Assembly (NCBI GenBank): GCA_017470605.1
Contig: JAFUYH010000002.1
Location: forward strand, 39,848-103,847
Origin: Treponema sp.
GTDB lineage: Bacteria > Spirochaetota > Spirochaetia > Treponematales > Treponemataceae
Length of the DNA: 64,000 nt
Direction of reading: 5' to 3'
Part shown: one piece after another, positions 20,301 to 25,635 of the stretch
How the letters are laid out: every line of letters begins with the position of its first letter
How positions within the stretch are numbered: the stretch's first letter is position 1
Program-made: the position numbers and the translations under genes
The notes under the pieces: model-generated
What the model was told of the DNA's origin: nothing
Seen by the model: the letters and a program-made list of their open reading frames with translations, nothing else
Database searches by the model: none

Positions 20301-20559
20301 TTTGAACAAAGTAGTTTCCGTCAGAAAAATCTTTAACACAGATAGGAAGAAATTTATCTATAGCAAGACCTTTTGAGTCAAGTTCAGGAATCCAGGAAGG
20401 CCGAGGTTTATCCAGGATGTCTTTCTTATTGCAAAGAAAAACTTTATCATTTTCTACTTCGGTATAATCGAGTACAGTTATTCCGTTGACCCTGATTTCT
20501 TTCGGAGTAAATGAATATTCTTTTAATTCTATATCTTCTGCTTCAAGTTCTTTTGCCAT
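11344..20559 (-). CDS. Giant polyvalent protein: zincin, PRTase-like, sliding-clamp-like domains
   Basis: A ~3070-residue frame with several recognisable parts. Residues ~340-350 hold a zincin motif, LAHEVAHWLD. About 90 residues later WHRTCECFARAMEQYY matches the LPD1-type segment that accompanies MPTase domains in polyvalent proteins. Residues ~850-950 look like a ComF-type phosphoribosyltransferase: a VPAP loop, then YLIDNCISTGLTF as a variant PRPP loop. From ~990 (an internal Met with its own ribosome-binding site) comes a stretch resembling a DnaN sliding clamp (FAVATNGRVLIKL, then GQFPNYKKVFP). Later parts are acidic repeats of unknown type and a segment around residues 2400-2460 with GWKYAASTKQWYP. 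The shared module and tail PPRGEQ close the protein. I use the ATG at 20559, just after the previous stop; an earlier in-frame ATG pair at 20589 overlaps that gene and lacks a ribosome-binding site. Confidence 0.9.
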   Translation of the reverse strand: MAKELEAEDIELKEYSFTPKEIRVNGITVLDYTEVENDKVFLCNKKDILDKPRPSWIPELDSKGLAIDKFLPICVKDFSDGNYFVQSKIYIGEKDSNGKSIYKNQIYKMSPDVLAATVDYYLKRKRAELKTEGSSEKVSLPRGMNSMPTSRYNEISKLCLLCDVPSLKYKNVDKSITDKAFEMKGKSPGKLYQIQNNVVFLEQWQPLLENIKGKRLDMNYQKQDYIDSYSKAVETAYGDSKTFNNLYNDFGVKIKKQNGTNFSKPEIEKLSETLKKVYAHYGNLSELAGEYGLKISYADNCMQFARKAIGLYFSYHNAIGISFFNEEKQLSVAGINHLPDVTLAHEVAHWLDSQKGKESHNFFASDKYGSLENQIATKFKEEIKLREKSNKSATRIGKADEIHLGEYWHRTCECFARAMEQYYALKQGIDLSEEIAYARKDNFEEDFIPLIEELMEENKRHFGINDISHGISNSSVPELLKPNLKDLKKYSESYAKIINEENAVLKTKPDTFNYLRGANKSMDNKVYAYHEKMLRIGIKKSALEIQLKIAARLPFSKNELSEYEKTDVCNIDKESISLMDKNTFEYFTTVINSVLLNGGYKPKREFPFVLRKESGEVNFWKLKIDEEDKTQVISALINTMAKEEFHRIEEQNTKVKGEYLLAAEEEFLNREEPYKVVDAYSISTKSIYDNVIKRLDSEGYVCRTQLKLSEYRTPSFSELDEYIKENSKKYQPVIVLFDEYNDYDKTTNEYKTIKAWQIYDKESLENGTYISLGKCKINYLNENLELEYKGPFVAPGSQITARSYYNSKGTRELCHVIKEADRNSEEYKNAIEKAASYIAEHIHKSRHTYLVPAPNHNGKAEYTYDIARIVGLKINAPVFNILECKPHETLYEQKKKNLEPDVELFLNDYGKSVISNFPEGRNYIYLIDNCISTGLTFNKAAELINGLIPAVYAIGNFAEVKYVNEKYKVNNLLELKNEITHEENKLMENENIEVTEQMKKDSDFLRETYSNKKAIDSAVKKASIIDFVSKDENRYFMTGVYYENGFAVATNGRVLIKLKTNYPSEYEGKIINPSNGKEIDGQFPNYKKVFPKKEDLVDRSDRLAHITDYLSSATMAVALSSKNYDIPVIFGNTLVRGDQLQTALAFARDKGFNKVLQEDNFNLKTVSELDEKGKEVFKYYNITKETGSDIKENYRHKYYSFDELPDDVKEIVALSLDSMKENERTSFDAKDGSTWYYDKVEKYERELDADPSKPLNRAIEFDHPDGSSILVMPLQSVDGPFIDNEGVLRNYEDVTPIKVKLLGKGDDFYKNVVRTLVKDSDFSKADIDSLFKKNYDIALEKQNPAVFPKDKKDCLVYATTMSYADALGESFDKNNVVFTEGQTTATWEQFVFNMYVERVKDLVKNPSKLFLTERAAIDAEYTIQRAKEENIIQEKVLPFEELINKEFGTALESQVAEEKTISAENKKTLYSFIVKDNAEFGSDFEPVKNLSAKDAVKLFQHLNESDVSENRFGIALEIPGDKIFGEWAEDGISIVTLDEDGKANFGIFGDTFIKQLKEADERSRTYIDAYKELYNAFESERAENSKNYEVVKPDFIFEKEKELFPENRNSYKYEQKPVSLEEVLGVMDMRPDYKEDGSFMIYDIQKQEYISSWVGWEDDNGAAVFKDASEAFERLDIYINDYYIHDMQEQLEAVGVEISGNETLSDLCNLYKAELEKGNTKLSEGELNLAMGIVEPDTVTYEHKLMKEKPLEKDETNELRPTFTLFASASEERITELKEHLSQNGYDVKWIQIEDSSVPRFTCDIDSKAYIQTILEERGIDYSYKLGLLASGYDASWLTEDEQLDAEVVTEEEFKRINEIREKEFKDLKLPYIKIDFTEGTTSSHKPAMMESGTVLGLKEGEELLRELNNRFNTFLKCDVSVNFPDAKDNEPGSYSLRYDFHDDKRTLENGKEVPFEREGLSDYIRMTCSYPEVLEKYEQQWQKVNAPNITEEQKKLVADIVEQNYEKLKEAYIQHCKTLKPILEGDKKVHSSWIINKDVSDVSKSSVEKEKESIAVSFERYAGICINHIADYLNENKNLSFKDEFISYAGHQISNMLQDVKYGESRNAKYGEHGYDFDFSLWRSSLEKVMDASEYNSYFTERLMAEEKRYKEIKNTAKDMGMNSEKNFDFTSLADRICQNGFEASASGFDYNFDFSEIAEMAGKDESWVKENLHEICEALTGHNDELLLDFNENEALSEDGTIHLNFCSVGEDYNELFKKGDDGRWIRKTDDELRQEHLIDDEIDKGIESIQANGGMSEAALEAEYEAQLREQEMELDDEPEEALPVWPINGEAFFESEIEESLKADVEELFRQYDSGETEKNLTLVGVKMYRDPAKDGKISLLVEFDSKNPENRWREDSLFNALNEEGIEFNGMKVDFNPITKEKSGTIEQYLKQLEGFGNEEEVIKENARKLEEKEIENKLNDISNRLSEIDSDEQRILPFSIFENKEKGRINIKFDTAKINRDILKELKAHGWKYAASTKQWYPVGNAVKTASDFANRLQEKYSEIRNPNMEKPMDLGPEKSPYDGIRFFDRNYNESEDFAKFFNSNIHLFKKGKESAITEEDAATILKAIGYEKDGIVEQRKLRVGLDNKDKIVILTSENGNVKTEKIELPDILEFAKNKAEERVIESKQMLQNYLGKEPVVKKDLQDIFISLYETCVTQSEEIDSKMKLLYDSFIGKKHEQVKEAVLYQRNSYRGWEISTDKDFKESVYCRPFEQTDRSGYILMAGKEGKDGFWQEKFVREMLKSNNWSERDALIETLTMLASDKETCTSLGIKEPQSLNGFFSSLDKIIHVENDTDIKNELMESLLGPSEAHNVSKESTKELSVGDKLGEDTVSDLFWISDGVCQATLSREVNGVGSAQNYFVIDNSIINQLNEELKELVVSFDSKSVIKNKSYEPYILKELIEKGLMPPRDDEFIQQLDEYISVHPLKYEKLKPVDYLNFERKLQEIAEVDKAFNKTPFELGQQLIALVDESDRERLNIWLRKQGCDSREHMAEVFDSWLNNKEQKKDITQKKNNGYPPRGEQ
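17598..17614 (-). promoter_or_regulatory. Internal ribosome-binding site and in-frame ATG inside the giant gene
   Basis: The minus strand reads GAGGAGAATAAACTTATGG with the ATG at 17601, in frame with the giant ORF (residue ~987). The leader is the same one that starts independent genes at 8683, 10451, 4985, 7365 and 21346. It separates the zincin/PRTase part from the sliding-clamp-like part, so a second product of ~2085 residues is likely, and the ORF may be a fusion of two former genes. Confidence 0.65.
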
Positions 20560-20563
20560 AAAA

Positions 20564-21346
20564 CTACCGTCCGTGTCCAAAGTCATCATCGTTTGATTTT
20601 TTGTTTTCTTGCTTCTTTGAAAACTCTGGATAAGCAGCTTCTTTTATTGCTTTTACAAGTGTTGCTCTGCTTTTTACACCACGCTTGGAAAACTCGTTAT
20701 TGATAATTCCTATTGCTCCAGTTACATCAGCTTGTTTAGCAAGAGCATGTTTTGAAGCTTCTAATACAGCTTTTCTGTCATTTAATTTTTCTTTTGGAAG
20801 AAAAGTACGAACTGCTGAAATATAGTCATTCCAAATTATTTTTTTATAATCTAAAAGAACTTTAGTTTTATCAGCCGGTTGTTCGAGCCTTTTTTTCTCC
20901 GCAAGCTTTGTATAATATTTTTTTACATCGTCCAAATCATTTTTAGTAGGATTATGGTCAGAGTACTGCCAGGGTGTAAGGCTTCCGTCTTCAAGAGCAA
21001 CCCTGAACTTATATGACTTCACTTCCTGTATTTCAGCCTTGATAGAATTATCAATATCTCTTTTTTCTTCAAATAATATTTCTTTACCAAGTCTTAAAGC
21101 TTCGTCATATTCGATTTTAGCACCACGACTATCCTTCCAGTCATCAAGAAGATAAATGCTATCGCAGTTTGCAAGGGCTTTAAGGTCTAGTTCCATAAAC
21201 TGTTCCCAGGTAAACATATCAGGATGCTGTGCAGGATTAAAAACAAGATGCCCCTGGTCTGTCAATTCTTTTGCTTTTTGAGCAAATTTCTCTTTAAAGT
21301 TTGGGTCGCCTGAGATTTTTCCTGAAAGATATATTTTTTTTGCCAT
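20564..21346 (-). CDS. DUF4406 (nucleoside deoxyribosyltransferase-like) protein with shared module
   Basis: This is a 260-residue protein. Residues 1-100 are a clear DUF4406 domain, related in fold to nucleoside 2-deoxyribosyltransferases: KIYLSGKISGDPNFKEKF at the start, then FNPAQHPD, the CDSIYLLDDWKDSRGAKIEY signature and GKEIL. Residues ~165-245 carry the helical module of this window (GIINNEFSKRGVKSRA), and the tail ends DDDFGHGR. DUF4406 proteins are common in phages and mobile elements, where they may act on nucleotides or their derivatives. Fusion of this domain to the module makes it a good candidate for a transferred enzyme (inference). The start follows GGAGAATAAACT. The stop lies 4 bp before the giant gene's preferred ATG. 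Confidence 0.88.
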   Translation of the reverse strand: MAKKIYLSGKISGDPNFKEKFAQKAKELTDQGHLVFNPAQHPDMFTWEQFMELDLKALANCDSIYLLDDWKDSRGAKIEYDEALRLGKEILFEEKRDIDNSIKAEIQEVKSYKFRVALEDGSLTPWQYSDHNPTKNDLDDVKKYYTKLAEKKRLEQPADKTKVLLDYKKIIWNDYISAVRTFLPKEKLNDRKAVLEASKHALAKQADVTGAIGIINNEFSKRGVKSRATLVKAIKEAAYPEFSKKQENKKSNDDDFGHGR

Positions 21347-21370
21347 AGTTTATTCTCCAAAAAACTATTC

Positions 21371-21386
21371 AGCGCCAGATGGCGCT
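21371..21386 (-). terminator. Possible weak terminator or attenuator hairpin
   Basis: AGCGCC AGAT GGCGCT is a perfect 6-bp stem just downstream of the stop of the 198-residue gene. On the minus strand it is followed by GAATAGTTTTTT. The T-run starts 5 bases late, so termination would be partial at best before the next gene at 21346. Confidence 0.45.
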
Positions 21387-21392
21387 AATTGC

Positions 21393-21989
21393 TTATAAAA
21401 TGAGCTTTGAATCGACAAGTGAATCTTTTCGTAATTCGATCGGAATAATGTCTTTCTTTGCATTAAACATAAGAAAACGTTCTCCAGTGTTGTCATTGAA
21501 CAAAGCTCCCTTTATTCCAAAGTTGTACAAAAGAGCTGATGATTTAGCCTTGTTCTTGTTATTGCATTTGCTTACTACAAAATTAAAGAGTTCCTGACCG
21601 CTCTGGAATTTCAGCAAAGACTCATACTTTTCTTTTACAAATTCATCGTAGATGCGGTTTGTTTCTTCCCTGACATCCTTGCCTTCAAGATTTTTTCCAA
21701 TTTCATTAAGAGTATTTCTTGCCTCATGAATGAATAAAGACATAAGAAAATCTTTGCTCATAAGGATGTTTAAGATGTCATCACTCTGCTCTGTAACAGG
21801 TTTTGCGATGTCAAGGAAGAAAGGTTTTCCAGGAATGTTTATCATCATCCAGTTATTGAATGATGCGACATTCTTTTTTCTTGTAGATTCATATTTGGCA
21901 ATTTCTTCGCTTAAGGTTACCGGAACACCGACACCAAAATCTTTTTCCTGTTTGACAATATAATTCTGTAGTGAAATAAATGCGTTCAT
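21393..21989 (-). CDS. Polyvalent-associated protein, 198 residues
   Basis: This soluble protein begins MNAFISLQNYIVKQEKDFGV. Most of it is helical and unrecognised. The C-terminal ~50 residues (LYNFGIKGALFNDNTGERFL followed by MFNAKKDIIPIE) strongly resemble the GIKG--Y-D-----NYV-FDDK-I ending of large polyvalent proteins in phages and integrative elements. Those proteins are far longer, so this may be a detached or shortened relative. Unlike its neighbours it lacks an Arg-Gly ending. Its ATG overlaps the upstream stop (TAATG), with the ribosome-binding site in the codons for that gene's RGF end. A hairpin follows its stop. The role is unknown. Confidence 0.75.
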   Translation of the reverse strand: MNAFISLQNYIVKQEKDFGVGVPVTLSEEIAKYESTRKKNVASFNNWMMINIPGKPFFLDIAKPVTEQSDDILNILMSKDFLMSLFIHEARNTLNEIGKNLEGKDVREETNRIYDEFVKEKYESLLKFQSGQELFNFVVSKCNNKNKAKSSALLYNFGIKGALFNDNTGERFLMFNAKKDIIPIELRKDSLVDSKLIL

Positions 21990-22963
21990 TAGAAACCTCT
22001 CTGATGTGTGATATGACGAGGCTTGATTTCAACCTCACGTTCCCGGAGCTTTTCAACCTTTTTATCCTGTTCAAGTTCTGGACTACGCTTTGGTTCAAAT
22101 TCAGAGGCTTTTGGAGAAGTAACAGAGAGACGTTTTTCCAAGTCTTCCTGCCTAAAGATCCGGTTCTGTTCAAAATCAAAATGCGTCATACGTTCGGAAT
22201 AAAGGAAGGAATCAGATAAAGTTAAAGCCAGGCGAGGAGACGGAGTGTTTGCAGTTTTTTCAAGGGCCTGGATTACTTCCTTCTTTTCTTCTTCTGTCAG
22301 CGGCTTTTTAAGCTCAAGACCTGTCTCCTGCTTGATGTAGTAATTATTTAAGGCAGAAAAAATTGTTTTCTGATAATTGTCATAGTTGGAAGTAGCGTTC
22401 TCAAAGGCTGCTTTTACATCATTAAGAATGCCTGGATTTTTAAAATTATTTGAAATGTTTTTTCGTTTCTGTTCACGAAGAGAGGCTTCAACATTTCCTG
22501 CATCATATTCAGAAATGTTTTTAATCATGTTCTGAGCTATGGTCTTTTTCTTCTTGTCTTCATCGCTTCTTGAAAAAGCCAGTGCCTTATTCAGTGATTC
22601 TTCCGTAAACTGGTCAATAAGATAAACGCTCTGTGAATCAAGATTTCCACGGACATTACCTGTAATCATAATCGGCTCTGTTCCTTCTTTTTTCTCAAGG
22701 CCGATTAGAGCTGCATCAGCTCCGTAAATCCATTTAAGGGATTCTGCTCCCATGCTTGAGGCTTTAAGTTCAAGATAGACTTTATTGATGTCGCCCATGT
22801 GACGGCCGTTTACAATGTTTACATCCTGCGGAAGCGGTTTATCCTGAACATAAGGAACACGACCGTTTTTAATGCAGTCCAGCATAAGTATATTAATTTC
22901 GTTATGAATACTGTCTGTAAGTGCTTCTACAGGATAAGTTTTAATTTCAGTTCTTAATGCCAT
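21989..22963 (-). CDS. ArdC-like antirestriction N-terminal domain protein (diverged)
   Basis: This is a 324-residue protein. Residues ~20-110 follow the ArdC N-terminal (single-stranded-DNA-binding) pattern: an amphipathic helix ending in KNGRVPYV, then NIVNGRHMGDINKVYLEL corresponding to the N--TG--Y-GIN--LL motif, then LKWIYGADAALIGLEKKEGT corresponding to W-T--QA---G--VKKGEKG. The following ~170 residues are helical, and the tail is basic, ending in IKPRHITHQRGF. ArdC proteins protect incoming plasmid DNA from host nucleases and restriction. The metallopeptidase domain often fused to ArdC-N is absent. An element copy and a 10-bp inverted repeat lie in the promoter region upstream. The family call rests on by-eye motif spacing. 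Confidence 0.7.
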   Translation of the reverse strand: MALRTEIKTYPVEALTDSIHNEINILMLDCIKNGRVPYVQDKPLPQDVNIVNGRHMGDINKVYLELKASSMGAESLKWIYGADAALIGLEKKEGTEPIMITGNVRGNLDSQSVYLIDQFTEESLNKALAFSRSDEDKKKKTIAQNMIKNISEYDAGNVEASLREQKRKNISNNFKNPGILNDVKAAFENATSNYDNYQKTIFSALNNYYIKQETGLELKKPLTEEEKKEVIQALEKTANTPSPRLALTLSDSFLYSERMTHFDFEQNRIFRQEDLEKRLSVTSPKASEFEPKRSPELEQDKKVEKLREREVEIKPRHITHQRGF

Positions 22964-22983
22964 AATAGTTCCTTAAAAAATAC

Positions 22984-23033
22984 ATCCTGAGAGCATAATA
23001 TAAACATATAGGTTTATTTACACTCTCAGGATA
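22984..23033 (-). promoter_or_regulatory. Promoter region enclosed by a perfect 10-bp inverted repeat
   Basis: ATCCTGAGAG (22984-22993) and CTCTCAGGAT (23024-23033) form perfect arms 30 bp apart. The loop carries the recurrent element (minus strand GAGAGTGTAAATAAACC) and an AT-rich candidate -10 (TATATT). It could be an operator pair or an mRNA/ssDNA hairpin between two ArdC-like genes. Confidence 0.6.
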
Positions 23034-23044
23034 AAAAGAGATTT

Positions 23045-23992
23045 TTACATGCCCCTTTCGTAAGAAGGCTCTTTTGTACGAGGCTTTTTTGCGGCAGACT
23101 GTTCAGCCTTCTGTTCCTTTTCATTCTTCTTATCGTTAGACTTCTGGAGTCTGTCCTGGTTATTTTTATAAAGACGTTCTGCAGGAGCAACAATCTTCTT
23201 AATGGCAAGGAAATCAGGAGTTTTATTTCCCTTTTCATTTGTGATTTCAGCTGTAAGCTTTGAAATCATGGCAGCCTTGAATGCTTCTGCCTGTTCTGGA
23301 GTAACAGCCAGCTTTCTTCCAGCCTGAACGGCATTCAAAACCTGAGCGATGTACTGGAAAGGTTCTTTTGTTTTTTCATTCAGTGGAATAATTTTTTCAT
23401 TTGCCTTTTCCATTACCCTTTCTGCAGGATTTTTCTTTTCTGCATAATCAGAGTTTGGATAGTTTTCTTTAATGTATGCTACAGTCTTCTGGTACTGTGC
23501 GGTCATTTTTTCTTTGCAGTACGCAATGAGGTTTTCAGCGTTCTCAACCTGGCTGATGTTAAACCAGTTGTTTTTGAATTTGATTTCACCCCAATTCGCT
23601 GAATCAACAACAGGAATAACAATTCCCTTAGATCCTTTGGCAAGCTTGCATTCCACACCTGCATCCTGAGCTTTCTTGATTGTTTCAAAAGTTACAAAAC
23701 CTTTTGAAGCAGCACCAAGCTCTGCAGCTCTTGTAAGAAGCATAATCTGAGTGAGACCTTCTGCTTTTTCGTTTGTGTTGATGTTGTAGGCAGGCTGCAA
23801 ATCTACAAAACCATCCTTGTTCGGAAGGAATGGACTTGTACCGTTTTCGAGAGAGGCTAAAACTCTGTCTCCGAGTTCCTTGAAGTAGTCATACGATGAC
23901 TTTTCTCTCTTCAATCCACCAAGAGGCATTGGGGATGCGGTCTTAACGCCGTCCTCAAAGTTTTCAAGTGAAACAGGTTTTTTTGGTTCCAT
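23045..23992 (-). CDS. ArdC-like antirestriction N-terminal domain protein, first gene of the polyvalent operon
   Basis: This is a 315-residue protein read from the ATG at 23992, which has AAAGGAG 7 bp upstream; a longer frame to 24046 has no support. Residues ~35-165 follow the ArdC-N pattern: LGDRVLASLENGTSPFLP, PAYNINTNEKAEGLTQIMLL, then KGFVTFETIKKAQDAGVECK followed by LAKGSKGIVIPVV and NNWFNISQVENAE. These equal the TF-QA---G--V-KG-KG--V and FN--Q motifs of the family. ArdC binds single-stranded DNA and blocks restriction as DNA enters a recipient. The C-terminal third is helical, then strongly basic, ending KEPSYERGM. No ribosome-binding site of a next gene overlaps this end. It heads a ~24-kb operon, which suits an early-acting function. 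Confidence 0.8.
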   Translation of the reverse strand: MEPKKPVSLENFEDGVKTASPMPLGGLKREKSSYDYFKELGDRVLASLENGTSPFLPNKDGFVDLQPAYNINTNEKAEGLTQIMLLTRAAELGAASKGFVTFETIKKAQDAGVECKLAKGSKGIVIPVVDSANWGEIKFKNNWFNISQVENAENLIAYCKEKMTAQYQKTVAYIKENYPNSDYAEKKNPAERVMEKANEKIIPLNEKTKEPFQYIAQVLNAVQAGRKLAVTPEQAEAFKAAMISKLTAEITNEKGNKTPDFLAIKKIVAPAERLYKNNQDRLQKSNDKKNEKEQKAEQSAAKKPRTKEPSYERGM

Positions 23993-24023
23993 AAATAACT
24001 CCTTTTGGAGTCTTGAAAAATTC

Positions 24024-24105
24024 GGGGTACGCAGTACCCCTATCAATCTTTTTCAGAGGAAAGAGCATTTTCCCCAATCGGATTGGTTATATTTTTCAAT
24101 AACCC
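24024..24105. promoter_or_regulatory. Stacked inverted repeats in the ArdC-operon leader
   Basis: The 225-bp divergent region holds three hairpins: GGGGTAC-GCA-GTACCCC at 24024-24040, CCAATC-G-GATTGG at 24075-24087, and GGTTAT/ATAACC at 24086-24105. They lie between the leftward ArdC-like gene and the rightward operon. Possible roles are operators, leader RNA structure, or a single-stranded-DNA promoter of the kind known from plasmid leading regions. Confidence 0.5.
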
Positions 24106-24166
24106 CAGATAGAATAGAGAATAAACTATTACAAAAGTAACAGTGTTAATTCAGTATACAATAAAA

Positions 24167-24177
24167 GTGTAAATAAA
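24167..24177 (+). promoter_or_regulatory. Copy of recurrent AAAGTGTAAATAAA element
   Basis: AAAAGTGTAAATAAAGCAAG lies immediately upstream of the -35 box of the rightward operon, in the shared region with the leftward ArdC-like operon. A regulator bound here could affect both directions. Confidence 0.55.
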
Positions 24178-24182
24178 GCAAG

Positions 24183-24211
24183 TTGTATTTACTTTTACTT
24201 TAGTATATAAT
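24183..24211 (+). promoter_or_regulatory. Promoter giving a likely leaderless mRNA
   Basis: TTGTAT (24183-24188), a 17-bp spacer and TATAAT (24206-24211). The ATG at 24218 begins 7 bases after the -10 box, where transcription should start, and there is no ribosome-binding site. Leaderless translation is therefore expected. Confidence 0.7.
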
Positions 24212-24217
24212 ACAAAT

Positions 24218-24700
24218 ATGTCATTGACAGTGAAGTTGCCTGACAAGAAGAAAAAAGATGAATATTCTCTTTATGTAAGCTCTAAAATAACATACCTGAA
24301 ATCATTTAAAGACTTGGGAACTCTTATAATATGCGAGGGGTCCGGCATTGCATTTTATTCTGCAAGTAATTCAAGAAGAGCAATAGTTTTTACAGAAATA
24401 AACGATGACTGTAAAGAAATACCTCTTTTGGAAGGCACCTTACCCTATATCAAAGAACCTGTAAGAATTTTATATAAGGCAAAGGGACGAAAAGTTGACC
24501 TCCTGAAATTCATGGTTTACAACCTTGAAAAAAAATACGGAGACACAGTATATGAACTTGGGCTTATCTACTGGCTGGAACTTGCTTCTTTTATAGATTC
24601 TGTGAGAAGAACTAAAGGCATGTCAGGCTCCTATAAAAGACAGGTTTATCTTATTACAGATAAATATCTTGAAAAGGGACATAATAATGAAAGTTTATAA
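24218..24700 (+). CDS. Uncharacterised protein, first gene of the PilZ operon
   Basis: This 160-residue, mildly basic soluble protein begins MSLTVKLPDKKKKDEYSLYV. I recognise no domain. It appears mixed alpha/beta in the first 100 residues (GTLIICEGSGIAFYSASNSR) and helical afterwards (FMVYNLEKKYGDTVYELGLI). The start is the ATG seven bases after a good -10 box, so the message is probably leaderless. The gene overlaps the PilZ gene by 14 bp, and its last codons provide that gene's ribosome-binding site (AAAAGGGA), so the two are coupled. Being first in a divergently transcribed operon beside the antirestriction operon fits a regulatory or accessory role, but the sequence does not show which. 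Confidence 0.75.
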   Translation: MSLTVKLPDKKKKDEYSLYVSSKITYLKSFKDLGTLIICEGSGIAFYSASNSRRAIVFTEINDDCKEIPLLEGTLPYIKEPVRILYKAKGRKVDLLKFMVYNLEKKYGDTVYELGLIYWLELASFIDSVRRTKGMSGSYKRQVYLITDKYLEKGHNNESL

Positions 24701-25403
24701 GGAAATACTTGAAGCACTGAAAATAGAATCTGTTTATGTAATTTCAGATGATACAACCTTTATGTGCTATCCTCTGGAAATAGAAGATACAAAATGGAAG
24801 GTTTCCTGTGATTCAGAATTTCTTAGCGGGAAAATAAAGCTGAAAGTAAACTTTTTCGGAGACAATTTTTATCTGTCTGCAAGCATAGAAAGAATAAAAC
24901 AGGAAGACAGCTGCTCTTTTATATATGAAGTTGTAATAAATGAAGCAGAAAAAAAAGACAGCATTCAGAAAAATATATTTTTTATGATGCTCTTTGATAT
25001 GGAAGAAGACAGCAGGGAATGGAACAAAAGAAAAGAAGAACGGTATGAGATCGGACTTGATGAAGAGCGCATTAGCGCCATAGGATTCAAAAGTCCAGAG
25101 CATATTATTGTATCTGGAAAAAAACAGCTTCCGTGTGTGGTAAATAATATTTCATATTCAGGTATGAAGCTTACAACAATGGAAGGAGACTTTGAAAAAG
25201 GTAAAAAGGTCTGTATCTGCCTTTCATTTGTAAATCCCATAGAGCAGATTGCAATAATAGGGACCATCAGAAACTGCTTTATAAAGACAACAAAAAGCGG
25301 AGAAATTGTTTCAGTTCTTTCACTGGAGTTTGAGATGCCACCCTATGAATATAATAAAAGAGTTCAGAAATTTATAGAAAGCTTACTGGAGAAGAAAAAA
25401 TGA
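24687..25403 (+). CDS. PilZ-domain (c-di-GMP-binding) YcgR-like protein
   Basis: This is a 238-residue protein. The C-terminal half is a PilZ domain with both ligand motifs: RKEER (RxxxR) just ahead of the barrel and NISYSG (D/N-x-S-x-x-G) about 50 residues later, followed by GKKVCICLSF and IAIIGTIRN strands. The N-terminal ~110 residues resemble the flagellar-brake-type domain of YcgR relatives. PilZ proteins bind the second messenger cyclic di-GMP and then act on a partner. The start is the ATG at 24687 with AAAAGGGA upstream; an in-frame TTG at 24669 is less likely. It overlaps the previous gene, and the next gene begins with ATGA on its stop. The partner is unknown. Confidence 0.85.
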   Translation: MKVYKEILEALKIESVYVISDDTTFMCYPLEIEDTKWKVSCDSEFLSGKIKLKVNFFGDNFYLSASIERIKQEDSCSFIYEVVINEAEKKDSIQKNIFFMMLFDMEEDSREWNKRKEERYEIGLDEERISAIGFKSPEHIIVSGKKQLPCVVNNISYSGMKLTTMEGDFEKGKKVCICLSFVNPIEQIAIIGTIRNCFIKTTKSGEIVSVLSLEFEMPPYEYNKRVQKFIESLLEKKK

Positions 25404-25579
25404 TATTAAACTTATTTTACAAGGCAATGAGGATAATCACCTGGATAATAATAATTATGGCAGTAATATTTTTAATATCCAAATTACTGCCTGTAATTGG
25501 AGATATATTCAGCTTTATTACCAAAGCCATAGAAAACATTTTTCATAAGCTTGATTCCCTTAAAGATATGGTCAAATAA
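25400..25579 (+). CDS. Small membrane protein coupled to the PilZ gene
   Basis: This 59-residue ORF begins at 25400 with ATGA overlapping the PilZ stop, with GGAGAAG as ribosome-binding site. Residues ~10-38 form one strongly hydrophobic membrane segment (IITWIIIIMAVIFLISKLLP), followed by an amphipathic helix with Lys and Asp. Translational coupling to the PilZ gene suggests it anchors or receives the PilZ protein at the membrane, which is inference. A recurrent AAAGTGTAAAATAAA element begins at its stop codon and belongs to the next gene's promoter region. Confidence 0.75.
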   Translation: MILNLFYKAMRIITWIIIIMAVIFLISKLLPVIGDIFSFITKAIENIFHKLDSLKDMVK

Positions 25580-25580
25580 A

Positions 25581-25592
25581 GTGTAAAATAAA
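25581..25592 (+). promoter_or_regulatory. Copy of recurrent AAAGTGTAAA element
   Basis: AAAGTGTAAAATAAATTGC lies just upstream of the -35 box of the gene at 25636. A second, looser copy (AGTGTAATTAA, 25610-25620) lies inside the promoter spacer, where a bound protein would block polymerase. Confidence 0.6.
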
Positions 25593-25599
25593 TTGCATA

Positions 25600-25629
25600 T
25601 TGACAAAATAGTGTAATTAAAACTATAAT
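25600..25629 (+). promoter_or_regulatory. Strong promoter giving a likely leaderless mRNA
   Basis: TTGACA (25600-25605), an 18-bp spacer and TATAAT (25624-25629). The ATG at 25636 starts 7 bases after the -10 box with no ribosome-binding site, the same geometry as at 24218. Confidence 0.75.
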
Positions 25630-25635
25630 CATCTT

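Noticed and set aside
4986..21360. Repeated AGTTTATTCTCC strings as a dispersed mobile repeat
   Set aside because: Each copy ends at a start codon and contains the Shine-Dalgarno sequence, so they are translation leaders.
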